From AAA164-E04 sp014239995 (GTDB lineage Bacteria > Verrucomicrobiota > Verrucomicrobiia > Limisphaerales > AAA164-E04): a stretch of DNA of 64,000 bases. Shown here piece by piece: positions 8,996-17,332 of this stretch. Under the pieces are notes generated by a model. It was not told the DNA's origin, ran no database searches, and saw only the letters and a program-made list of their open reading frames with translations. The stretch covers positions 1 to 64,000 of the forward strand of contig JAQWLM010000004.1 in assembly GCA_029247315.1 (NCBI GenBank), written 5' to 3'. The translations under genes were made by a program, and so were the position numbers. Every line of letters begins with the position of its first letter. Position 1 is the stretch's first letter.

Positions 8996-9735
8996 CAAGG
9001 CTCGATGGGTGCATCCATGAAAAGAGCCCAAGGTCGATCTGGTTCCATTGACGTTCTAAAACTCTCGGCATCCGCTTCAGCAACCATTCCCATCTCTGGA
9101 ACAGATGCATCCACGGCGCTCAATGCTGAATCCTGGGAGACTTCTAGATTCCAGAAAATTTCCCGTTTGACGACCGCTCCATCCAGCTGAGCTCTCAGCA
9201 CAAGACCTTCATAGTCCCGCATGGAGGGAAACTCCGGGTCAGGCCGCCCTACCCCATGCAACTGGCATGCAGCCAGACCAGCGTGAGCCCCGGATTGCAC
9301 AATCCGGTTCCATGCCCAATCTTCCCATGGAAGTGGATACAGGTAGGAGTGACTGTTGGTGGCACTCCTAGAAACGGGTCCAGGCTGAACGACGTTGCCC
9401 CAATTACCCTGTCTATCAGCCGGACATCTCAGGATCTGCGGATTTTCAAGGTTTCCTGAGCTCAGAAGGGCGTCCCAGTGGCGAGGCCGGCGACCGTAAT
9501 CATCCCTGTATAAAGTGAAACCAAGAGCGATTTGCCGAAGATTGGAAATAGAGACCACCACCTGCGATTTCTTACGAGCCGTGGCCAAGGCACTCATCAG
9601 AAGGGTTGCCAGGATACCAATGATCGCAATGACCGTGAGCAATTCAATCAGGGTGAAGGCACGCACTCCCCAGCACTGGGCACGTCCATTGACAAATCCC
9701 CTACGGGTGGAAGGAAAGTAAGGGCCAATGATCAT
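8995..9735 (-). CDS. Pseudopilin-like protein in the ABC/propeller operon
   Basis: The prepilin signal is 'GVRA' followed by F-T-L-I-E-L-L-T-V-I-A-I-I-G, with Glu5 present and a hydrophobic helix ending in 'ATARKKSQ'. The globular part contains 'SISNLRQIALGFTLYRDDYGRRP', the usual pseudopilin continuation in this phylum, and 'LRCPADRQGNWGN'. No H-X9-DG motif is seen. I prefer the ATG at 9735 to a TTG at 9756. Upstream, the propeller gene stops 34 bases before. Downstream, the stop overlaps the permease ATG. A pseudopilin inside an ABC-exporter operon is unusual and may mean it is delivered or displayed together with the propeller protein. That is inference. Confidence 0.8.
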   Translation of the reverse strand: MIIGPYFPSTRRGFVNGRAQCWGVRAFTLIELLTVIAIIGILATLLMSALATARKKSQVVVSISNLRQIALGFTLYRDDYGRRPRHWDALLSSGNLENPQILRCPADRQGNWGNVVQPGPVSRSATNSHSYLYPLPWEDWAWNRIVQSGAHAGLAACQLHGVGRPDPEFPSMRDYEGLVLRAQLDGAVVKREIFWNLEVSQDSALSAVDASVPEMGMVAEADAESFRTSMEPDRPWALFMDAPIEP

Positions 9736-9769
9736 GATCCACTTGGAGATACTCAAACGATATCCGTGT

Positions 9770-12700
9770 TTATTCCCTAGGCAAACCGGCGTCTGTCGGC
9801 AGCAATTCTATCCACGCGTGCAATTGCGCAACCAATTCAGCGATGGCATCGGGGGGATGTCCATATTCGAAGGTAACCTGATATTCTTTTTCTCCACGCC
9901 AAACCCGGATCCAGGCAGAGCCGCCATCGGCACAATCAGGACATCCAATCACAGGATCCATCGTTTCAATGTTTGCCGCTTCGGCACGTTTCAGAAGGTC
10001 GCCCCACTCTGTCTCGGTTATTTTCAGGCTCGATTCAATGTTCGGAATGTTTTCCTGGCGGCTGGCACCCACCATTGCGATCCCCTGAGCATCCGCGGCA
10101 AGTTCCTTGATACAGTATCCTTCGCAAAAACCAAATGAGGTCCCATAATCAATCCTGGTGATGGGAACGGGTTTCGGTTCAACACGGTAACGCCCCAGAT
10201 TGTTTGACAATTTCTCTCGTAAAACAATCAGTTCAGGTTCTCCCGCAGGCAGGATAAAAGTCTGACCCAGTCCCCGGATCTCGATCCATTCCACACCAGG
10301 GCAGGATTGGCAGATGTTAAACTCCCCCGAGGATAGTCTTCCTATAACACCCCAGTCGACCATGGCTTGAATGTCTGACCATTCCTCTTGACCCGTGGCT
10401 TTGGAGTAATGGCGCGAGCGAAGCTTCCACTCAGGGTCGGTATAATTCCATCGACTGCTCTTGGCATCCTGAAAAAACTCTCCACGGCATAATCCCTGGC
10501 AATCCTCTTCCATTCTCACATAACGAATGGAGTCCACTTGCGGAACCGGGATTTCAAACCCAGATCGCAGCAGACGCAAACTTTTCAGGATAGGCCCCAT
10601 CTCCTTGACTGAGGCACCGTATTCAAAGGTGACACGATGTGTTCGACCTGGAACAGATATTTCAATCCATTCAGCCCCGCCATCGGCACAGTCGGGACAG
10701 CCTATTTTCTCTGAAATTTCCAAAAATGCTTTCCAATCAATCAATGGGATCAGACGGTTCCAATCACTATTTCCATAATCAGACTGCCGGAAAGTCGGTA
10801 GCGACTGATCCGGAGCACGTGCCTGAAACGTCAGTCTGTTGGGTTCAACGTGTAGGGATGTTTCACAATAACCGAGGCATTCTCCAAAGGAACTCCCAGT
10901 GGAAATGCTCACGATGGATTGTCCAGGTTCGCCGGGGGGAATGCGATCTGTTCCATAATCCATGGCAGGTATCCAAAGATGCTTCTCTTGATCAATGACA
11001 ACCTCGTTCAAGTCATATCCGTAACACCCCAGAGGGGCGTAGACGGACTGCAGATCCAATGCACCATTTGAACCCAAACGGAATGACCAGACATCACGGT
11101 CCTGCTTGACCAGCACATCATTCCCCTGAAGATGAAGGGCCGAGGCACTGTAGGGTAATTTCCACTCGGAGTTGCGTTGTTCAAACTCTCCAGTGTGACT
11201 CAGTTTCCAGCTACTTAACCCATACCTTGGGAACACATCTTCCAAGCCATCCTGAACGTCTCCACTGTGCAACTGAACACCCACCACATATCCATCACTT
11301 GTGATTCGCGCAAGATGTGGCCATGTATTTGAAAAAGCGATGGCGTCTACCTGGTGCGCAGCGACACCGTCGTAAGCAAGGGCATCAAGCCATTCGTGGC
11401 GGCTCATTGCCAGGGTTTCAGAATCATAATGATTTCCCTGCGTATACAATACCCCACCCCCGTGGGACACACCAACAAGCGATCCGGGAAGGTTGACAGG
11501 CGGCCTGGAGGTAGGATGCTGAGTATCTGCATAATCAATGACAGCAAGAAAATATTTCTGCATCCAGCGGCCTGGATCGCGACCAGGCAAGAGCGTCAAA
11601 GCAGGCTTGTCAAAGGTGTTTTCCTGATAACTGAGGTAAATCTTACCATCGACTGCATGCGCTTCTGAAAAATTCCACACCTCCTTGACGTCGAGATCAT
11701 ACTCGGAAAGAAGGGGAAGACCATGCTCTGCACGCGTGTCAAAGGCAAGGAAGCGCGAACCAGCAGAGGAAGGCCAAATCCCAACGTCAGCCATACGTCC
11801 TTCATCTTCCATGATCGGAAAACCTCCCCACCAGAAGGAATATTCCTGAGTGGATTGCCATACGAGGGTTTCCTCATCCACCCACAGGGCATTGAGTTTG
11901 GAACCATACAAGGGTGCCTGGAGGTTCTGTTTACTTTCATCGACGACGGTAAGAACCGGCAGGTGATTCAGATCCAACGCCCGCATCCAGAGAGTATTGG
12001 GAGGCGCTACCATCTCTTCTTCCTCAGGTTCAGGGATCCCAGTAAAGGACGTGGTTTCAGTTTGAGCGATATAAAGGATACCATCACGTAACTCGGTCCC
12101 CACGACCGGCCAATTACCAAGTTGCAATGTAGAAAGGATTTCAAAGTCACTGGTAAGATTCGCAACACGCAAGACAGGATCTGTCCCACTCCAGCGATCC
12201 CCTCTCCCAAGCTCCACCACGTGATCACCCACGGTGAAGACTTCATCTACCCGCCATGACAAAGGCAACTCGGAAAGGAGTTCGGGTTGATCTCGGTTTT
12301 CTGCATCAACAGCCATGAGGCTTCTCCCTGAAAGAGACAGGATCACATCATCCATCATTGCAGAACGACGCGGGGCTACTCCGTGTTCAATCAAGCCACG
12401 TTTAATCAGTTGATCATTTTCAAGATCAATCAACTGGACTCCAGCAATGGATTGGCTCTCCTCATATCCCTGGAATGGGACCAGTATCAAGCTGGCATCT
12501 TCCATCCATCCAAAGGCTTTTTCATCATGGTTGGCCTCGCTCCAGCTATGGCTCGACCCAATGGGCACACGACTCAGAAGCCCGGGTTGTTCAGGGTTAC
12601 CGACATCGAAGAGTGAAACGGAGACACGCCATCCATCCACATCGTCAATGCCAATCGCCAGCAGGCGGTCGCCCAGCGGTTGAATGTAAGTGGACCATCC

Positions 12701-14122
12701 CGGCACCTCAAGTTCCCCTGTGATGGCAGGCTTTTTGGGATCTGAAAGATCGACAATCCAGAGCGGATCAATTTGAAAGAAGGTCACAATATAGGCCTTA
12801 TCCCCATCGAAGCGAGTGGCATGAAGACGCTCTCCCTCACCCAGTGTCACGGAGCCCAGACGGTATGGCTTTGAGGGGTTGGAAAGATCGAAGTTTTCAA
12901 GTTCCGTGATCAACGGGCGTCCCTGACGTTCACTGATGACACGCAGGACATTGTCTGCAAGATCGATCTTAAACTTGTCCAGTATCCGGCCTGCAGGTTG
13001 AATTTCTCCAAGCTCACGCATGGTTCCATCGGGTCGACTGATGTCCACGATTTTCAATCGAGATCGCCAGTGATCACGGGAACCCAGGCCCTGGGTGGCG
13101 ACAAACAGGTAATCTGATGTGGCTTGAATGACGTTCTGGTAACCAGGCACCCAGAGGACATCGCGTTCAGCGGGATTTGAGGGATCACTCAGGTCAAAGG
13201 AATGGACACGTGTTCCCCATTCCCAGGTATCAGGTTTTCCCGATTTTTGCTGGTATACTTGAGAGGTCACATAAAGTGCGCTCCCAACCAGACGGCTTTC
13301 CTGGATCCTTCCCCTGAGTGGCAAACTGGTTACCTCCACCGGCGTTTCAGTGGATACATTCAGGATAACAATCCGGCTTTCTGCTCCCCCACCCCAGTAG
13401 GAACAGTTATTCCTTGCCAATAAAACCACATGCCCCGCATCGACCATATACATTTGCTCACCAGCAGCAGGCAGCTCCATTTCACCCAGCAGACGAGGAT
13501 CCCTGGCATTCGTGATGTCGATGATCTGCAGTCCCCGATACTGATTGAAGAAATACATGCGATCGCCATCCATGCGCCAGATATCCGACTCCACGACTTC
13601 GCGTTCCTCATCACCGCCAGCTCCGCCTATTGATTCGATGCGCACATCATCTTCCGGGCTATCAACACCAGGCATGGCATAGACATAATCCAAACCACCA
13701 TCCGAGTTTGAGGATGGGCCAGGAAATTCTGAAGGTCCCGAAAAGTTATCAGAGGCCAGAGGAATCTCACGCTCAGCTCGAATCCGAAGCCACTCGATCT
13801 GCAGCGAGACATCCATCTGAAAGATATATTCCCCCTCACGCCCCTGGACATGAATGACCGATCGAGGCACCCAGGCACCTTGTCCAAATCGAGGTTTCCC
13901 CTCCAGAACGATCTGTTGATAGCCCTCCGGGACATAGGCAGTCACATGCACACTCTCTCCCTCAACACGAATATCGAGAATATGGGGCAGATCCGTTTCA
14001 GCTTTCTGGGCCATCAAGGACCCCCATATCCCCATATGGATACACCAGAACGCAGCTAGGAAATGAGGTATAAAGCGAGGGCAATGTGGTTTCCAGGTTG
14101 CCAGTCTATGGTAATCTTTCAT
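9770..14122 (-). CDS. Giant secreted beta-propeller protein with three Cys-rich C-terminal modules
   Basis: The protein has 1450 residues and starts with a signal-peptide-like segment ending near 'WGSLMAQKAETD'. Residues of about 170-700 match the secreted beta-propeller family related to WD-40 (PF09826 type): 'VVESDIWRMDGDRMYFFNQY' is the usual entry motif, followed by many 'IVDLSDP..P' and 'L.D..NP' blades. After a second stretch of blades (about 700-1060) come three related modules of about 120 residues. The first and third carry 'CxGYC' (near 1080 and 1331) and 'IGCPDCADGG' (near 1140 and 1391). The middle one is degenerate, with 'CQGLC' and 'CQSCPG'. The first codon is taken as the ATG at 14122. 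It lies downstream of the ABC ATPase gene in the same operon. Enzymatic activity is not evident; a binding or sensing role is likely. Confidence 0.82.
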   Translation of the reverse strand: MKDYHRLATWKPHCPRFIPHFLAAFWCIHMGIWGSLMAQKAETDLPHILDIRVEGESVHVTAYVPEGYQQIVLEGKPRFGQGAWVPRSVIHVQGREGEYIFQMDVSLQIEWLRIRAEREIPLASDNFSGPSEFPGPSSNSDGGLDYVYAMPGVDSPEDDVRIESIGGAGGDEEREVVESDIWRMDGDRMYFFNQYRGLQIIDITNARDPRLLGEMELPAAGEQMYMVDAGHVVLLARNNCSYWGGGAESRIVILNVSTETPVEVTSLPLRGRIQESRLVGSALYVTSQVYQQKSGKPDTWEWGTRVHSFDLSDPSNPAERDVLWVPGYQNVIQATSDYLFVATQGLGSRDHWRSRLKIVDISRPDGTMRELGEIQPAGRILDKFKIDLADNVLRVISERQGRPLITELENFDLSNPSKPYRLGSVTLGEGERLHATRFDGDKAYIVTFFQIDPLWIVDLSDPKKPAITGELEVPGWSTYIQPLGDRLLAIGIDDVDGWRVSVSLFDVGNPEQPGLLSRVPIGSSHSWSEANHDEKAFGWMEDASLILVPFQGYEESQSIAGVQLIDLENDQLIKRGLIEHGVAPRRSAMMDDVILSLSGRSLMAVDAENRDQPELLSELPLSWRVDEVFTVGDHVVELGRGDRWSGTDPVLRVANLTSDFEILSTLQLGNWPVVGTELRDGILYIAQTETTSFTGIPEPEEEEMVAPPNTLWMRALDLNHLPVLTVVDESKQNLQAPLYGSKLNALWVDEETLVWQSTQEYSFWWGGFPIMEDEGRMADVGIWPSSAGSRFLAFDTRAEHGLPLLSEYDLDVKEVWNFSEAHAVDGKIYLSYQENTFDKPALTLLPGRDPGRWMQKYFLAVIDYADTQHPTSRPPVNLPGSLVGVSHGGGVLYTQGNHYDSETLAMSRHEWLDALAYDGVAAHQVDAIAFSNTWPHLARITSDGYVVGVQLHSGDVQDGLEDVFPRYGLSSWKLSHTGEFEQRNSEWKLPYSASALHLQGNDVLVKQDRDVWSFRLGSNGALDLQSVYAPLGCYGYDLNEVVIDQEKHLWIPAMDYGTDRIPPGEPGQSIVSISTGSSFGECLGYCETSLHVEPNRLTFQARAPDQSLPTFRQSDYGNSDWNRLIPLIDWKAFLEISEKIGCPDCADGGAEWIEISVPGRTHRVTFEYGASVKEMGPILKSLRLLRSGFEIPVPQVDSIRYVRMEEDCQGLCRGEFFQDAKSSRWNYTDPEWKLRSRHYSKATGQEEWSDIQAMVDWGVIGRLSSGEFNICQSCPGVEWIEIRGLGQTFILPAGEPELIVLREKLSNNLGRYRVEPKPVPITRIDYGTSFGFCEGYCIKELAADAQGIAMVGASRQENIPNIESSLKITETEWGDLLKRAEAANIETMDPVIGCPDCADGGSAWIRVWRGEKEYQVTFEYGHPPDAIAELVAQLHAWIELLPTDAGLPRE

Positions 14123-14159
14123 CAATGCGTTCCTTTCATGCTTCTTGCTTGTTTGTCTG

Positions 14160-15068
14160 TCACGTCAAGTTGGCCTGTATTTGTTGATTATTGAAAAGTT
14201 CCAAAAAAATTTCTTCCAGACTCATGGGAAATATTTGAATCCTCGCACCATGAGGAAGTTGTATGCCCTCGAGTATCTGTTCAGACTCCAATTCACATAC
14301 AGCCGTAGTGACGGGGCCCATACTTTCCTTACGCAACATACCAGGAAGCTGAAGATGCGACGGGGAGGTTTTCCCGGGGTATACGACCTGGACTTTTTTC
14401 ATGCGATCCTGCAGATCGTCCAGGCGCGCCGAACGCGTCAAGCGTCCACGGTCCATCATACCCACTTGCTGGGCGATCCTTGCAATATCACCCACGTGGT
14501 GGGTACTGATCAATAAAGTACTTTCTGGACGGAGCTGAATATAATCAATCAAATGATCCAGAAAGACCCTGCGCGCCACGGCATCCAACCCTGCTGCAGG
14601 CTCATCAAGAATGAGCACCAAGGGCTTGGGATGGATCGCTAGAAGAAGGGCAGCCTTGCGTTGATCTCCCCTGGAGAAACATCCCACCGGCAAGCTGGGG
14701 TTCATTCCCCAGTGCTTGGCGAGGCGCACCAACGCGTCCTGATCCCAATCAGTATAGAATCTGCCCATATAACGTCCTAAATCCTCAATACTCATCCTAC
14801 CCGGTAATTGCTGATGCTGTGGCACATAACCAATACTTGAACGATGCCCGCGGTCAGCATGCCACATCGATTTACCAAGAACACGGGCACGTCCCCTGTC
14901 CGGCTTGAGCAAGCCCATCACCAGGCGTAACGCGGTGGATTTTCCAGCACCATTTCTCCCCATGAGGCCATAGACCGTGCCGGGGGCCAAACTCAGGTCC
15001 AGACCACTCACCGCCACCTGGTTGAGGGGAAAAGATTTGGTCAAATCATATGTTTCTATGGCTTTCAT
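14160..15068 (-). CDS. ABC transporter ATP-binding protein
   Basis: This cytoplasmic ATPase subunit has about 302 residues. The Walker A motif is 'GRNGAGKST', the Q-loop lies in 'IGYVPQHQQLPG', and Walker B is 'LVLILDEPAAGLD' with the switch histidine in 'LLISTHH'. The signature loop is 'FSRGDQRKAALLLAI', a divergent form (SRGDQ instead of LSGGQ) as seen in YtrB-like and GntR-linked exporters. The open frame extends upstream to 15218 inside the repressor gene, but the ATG at 15068 is where homology to the family starts (M-K-A-I-E-T-Y). It begins 19 bases after the GntR stop. The likely membrane partner is the permease at 8180-8995. Confidence 0.9.
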   Translation of the reverse strand: MKAIETYDLTKSFPLNQVAVSGLDLSLAPGTVYGLMGRNGAGKSTALRLVMGLLKPDRGRARVLGKSMWHADRGHRSSIGYVPQHQQLPGRMSIEDLGRYMGRFYTDWDQDALVRLAKHWGMNPSLPVGCFSRGDQRKAALLLAIHPKPLVLILDEPAAGLDAVARRVFLDHLIDYIQLRPESTLLISTHHVGDIARIAQQVGMMDRGRLTRSARLDDLQDRMKKVQVVYPGKTSPSHLQLPGMLRKESMGPVTTAVCELESEQILEGIQLPHGARIQIFPMSLEEIFLELFNNQQIQANLT

Positions 15069-15087
15069 GGATATGAAGTTCGTGGCT

Positions 15088-15504
15088 TCAATGCGCTTGC
15101 ATGCCCTTCCTGCGGGAGGCTTCCCTTCCCAGGCGAATCCATTCCTCTTCAAGCAAATCCTGTGCCTCTTCGAGTTCCAATCCAAGTTGCTGAGATTCCA
15201 CGGCCAATTGTCGGGCAATCTTGCCTACCTGCAGTTTCTGGCCCTGAACATCCCTGCAGCCCTGGGCGACAAACGCCCCTTTGCCCTGCTTGATTTCAAC
15301 CACTCCACTGGTTTGAAGTTCGCTATATGCTTTGACAATCGTAGCTGGATTGATGGAGAGGCGTGTTGAGAGTTCACGAATGGAGGGAAGTTGATCTCCC
15401 AGGAGGAGCGTGCCGGAAGCGATGTAGTGCTTGGTCTGATCCATCAATTGCCGATATACAGGCAATCCTGAGTATACATCAATGTGGTAAAAAAGATTTT
15501 TCAT
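15088..15504 (-). CDS. GntR-family transcriptional regulator, YtrA type
   Basis: This is a small DNA-binding repressor of 138 residues. The winged helix starts with 'GLPVYRQLMDQTKHYIASG' and continues with 'GDQLPSIRELSTRLSINPATIVKAYSELQTSGVV', the canonical GntR helix-turn-helix, then 'KQGKGAFVA'. Only a short helical tail follows, as in the YtrA subfamily, whose members usually head and repress operons of ABC exporters. Here the gene is first in the minus-strand operon containing ATPase, propeller, pseudopilin and permease. A palindrome of the expected kind lies 20 bases upstream of its start, so autoregulation of the whole operon is likely. Confidence 0.9.
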   Translation of the reverse strand: MKNLFYHIDVYSGLPVYRQLMDQTKHYIASGTLLLGDQLPSIRELSTRLSINPATIVKAYSELQTSGVVEIKQGKGAFVAQGCRDVQGQKLQVGKIARQLAVESQQLGLELEEAQDLLEEEWIRLGREASRRKGMQAH

Positions 15505-15523
15505 GGGAACAAGCTGAATCTCG

Positions 15524-15537
15524 GTGTATCGTTACAC
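15524..15537. promoter_or_regulatory. Probable operator of the YtrA-type repressor
   Basis: GTGTA-TCGT-TACAC is a 14-base inverted repeat with 5-bp arms, placed 20 bases before the repressor start codon. YtrA-type GntR proteins are known to bind short palindromes of this class near the promoter of their own operon. The upstream DNA on the minus strand contains a TTTACT hexamer (15549-15554), a possible -35 that would put the palindrome over the -10 region. The assignment rests on position and symmetry. Confidence 0.6.
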
Positions 15538-15610
15538 TAACACAGTTGTGAGTAAAGCTTTTTTTGAACAAACTGGTAAACCGTGGGGGAAAGGTCCAAA
15601 GGCTGTTTTT

Positions 15611-15647
15611 CAAAATTCCTTGATGGCCTGACGAACTCCATCAAGGA
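15611..15647 (-). terminator. Hairpin with short T-run at the end of the decayed pseudopilin gene
   Basis: TCCTTGATGG (15617-15626) pairs perfectly with CCATCAAGGA (15638-15647) across an 11-base loop. Read on the minus strand, the stem is followed by ATTTTG, a weak T-run. The TGA that ends the long pseudopilin frame (15641-15643) lies inside the stem, so the terminator fits a gene that once read through to this point. Confidence 0.5.
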
Positions 15648-16339
15648 TTGAGCGGATCGTTATTTAGGAATCCATCCGGATGCCACTGATCGATTCCATC
15701 GGCAAGCTGGTAGGTTGATTCAAACAACCGAACTTCAAGATGTCCATCCATGTAGGCATAATTCGCTCCGCTGGATTGGCCGTGCCGGTGCTTGGCAACG
15801 GAAGGTGTGGTGTCCTGTTCTCAGAAATGAGCCATGATATGGTCCGCATCTCCCTGCACTTCACCAAACATAATCGTTGAAGATGGACGGGAAATCCTCG
15901 AAAGCCTTCGCCAGGTCAAAGGACTGCCACGGTAATCATCATCCACATCCAGTTCGAAATAGACATTTAAACCGTAACTCCAATAATTATTTGTTCTTAC
16001 CTCTGGGCAACGAAATACGCCCTGAGACATAAATGCATCGCGTTCTCCGGTCTTCAGGGAGTGGCCCTGAAGGCAGGGCGCAACGCTATAAGCCCAGGGG
16101 AGCTGTTGAAACGCAAAGAAAGAGTGCTGGCTCCGTGGCAGACGTTCCTCATGATCATCGGCATACATACGCAGGGAAAGGGAAAGCTGACGTAGTTGAC
16201 TCAGGCAAGTCGTTCGACGCGCCAAACTCTTGGCCCTGGAAAGCACCGGAAGGAGCATTCCTGCCAAAAGTGCAATAATGGCGATAACAACCAGGGTAAA
16301 GGCCTTCCATGAAACCTTTGATGAGGAGCGTTTCTTCAT
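15641..16339 (-). pseudogene. Decayed pseudopilin gene: in-frame TGA and loss of the Glu5 segment
   Basis: The frame opens at an ATG at 16339 (M-K-K-R-S-S-S) and reads a pseudopilin. Two lesions are visible. First, the prepilin motif reads F-T-L-V-V-I-A-I-I where its relatives here have F-T-L-I-E-L-L-V-V-I-A-I-I. Four residues, including the conserved Glu5, are missing without a shift. Second, a TGA at 15821-15823 interrupts the frame. The same frame continues beyond it as a normal C-terminus, with 'AKHRHGQSSGANYAYMDGH' and an ending in a terminator hairpin. A single TGG-to-TGA change would explain the stop. The truncated product would lack the C-terminal His/Asp-Gly region. Read-through cannot be excluded, but two independent defects favour a pseudogene. 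Confidence 0.75.
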
Positions 16340-16452
16340 ATCCCTTGCCACGTATCGTTTTCCATACAAAGGTATCCTCTGGGCCTTTCATCAAAACCTC
16401 TCGAACCAGGTAATTCACCACGGAGGCTCACAAAAGACATGAGCGCGACCGA

Positions 16453-17320
16453 TCACATGTCACCTTCGTGCATGTGTCCCCCAACCATTCCCGAGTCCTC
16501 GGCCATGTGAAGGCGATAGAAAAGACCAGGGCCTCCAGCTTCCACCAGCACCACATATTCCCCGTGCATGAGCATGGGCATGGCATCCAGGGTCACCCAA
16601 TCGGGATCAGTCAGCGATTCTGAGGATTGGAGGACATAGCCGGAAAATGCCCCCCCAGCTGAGAACCAGCTTGCGGGCAATGCTCAAGGTAGGTTGCCCC
16701 CCCATCGAAGCACGCACCCAGTGCAGTGTGAAGCTTGCTGGTTGTATATCCGGGATGGACTCACCCGTGTCCAGGTCCACAACAAAAGCCTCGTAATCGG
16801 CCATCAGCGGGCCATGTCCCATGGAAGCCACGTAGGTGGGGTGGTACATTTTCATATTCCATGTAAGGACATTACTGGAGCCATCGGTGCCAAACATCGG
16901 CACCCACGCCTGATCCACAGGGCCACTACTTCTATACTGATAGGCATGCAGACCTTCAGTGGCGCTTATCCGTCGTATCCAAATAGCTGTTTCCGCAGGT
17001 AACAGGTCGCTGGAACCATCCATCACAAAGCCATACTGCCTGTTAAAGGACTGTCCCTGAACAGCTGGATCCAGAAGATCATACCAGGGAGCAGTGGAGG
17101 AAAAATGTTGATCAGGATGACTCATGGCCAAGGCAGTTAACTGGGGAACAGTCTCCGGAACGGAGACACTGAGATGGTTGTGCATGGCGTTGTAATGGAT
17201 GGATGGCATGACCATGCCATCCTGCATGGGTATGGTTGTAAGTTCCTGAGCCTGTATCATTACCGACAAGGCTTTAACAAGGAATACAATGTAAAGGATT
17301 GAGTGTGAAAAATAATTCAT
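16453..17320 (-). pseudogene. Secreted protein gene with a one-base shift in a G7 tract
   Basis: The first part (237 codons from 17320) begins with a signal peptide ending near 'MIQAQELTT' and describes an all-beta extracellular protein I cannot place. It reaches '...TLSIARKLVLSWGG' and then runs out of frame. The next frame continues exactly where relatives would, as 'AFSGYVLQSSESLTDPDW...GLFYRLHM', a C-terminal sorting/closing domain very common in this phylum. The junction is a run of seven G on the coding strand (plus-strand C run 16650-16656); six G would restore one frame. A second G7 tract lies at 16697-16703. The end is His/Met-rich. The shift may be a real mutation, a phase-variable tract or a sequencing error. 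Confidence 0.65.
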
Positions 17321-17326
17321 GATAAT
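17299..17326 (+). promoter_or_regulatory. Sigma-70-like promoter for a plus-strand RNA
   Basis: TTGAGT (17299-17304, four of six to TTGACA) and GATAAT (17321-17326, five of six to TATAAT) are separated by 16 bases. Transcription would start near 17333, reading away from the minus-strand gene whose start codon abuts the -10 box. No plus-strand protein gene follows within 700 bases, but a structured region and an intrinsic terminator do. Confidence 0.5.
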
Positions 17327-17332
17327 GGTACA

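Noticed and set aside
15821..15823. Selenocysteine at the in-frame TGA of the pseudopilin
   Set aside because: Pseudopilins are not selenoproteins, the downstream hairpin is a terminator rather than a SECIS-like element, and the gene has a second defect.
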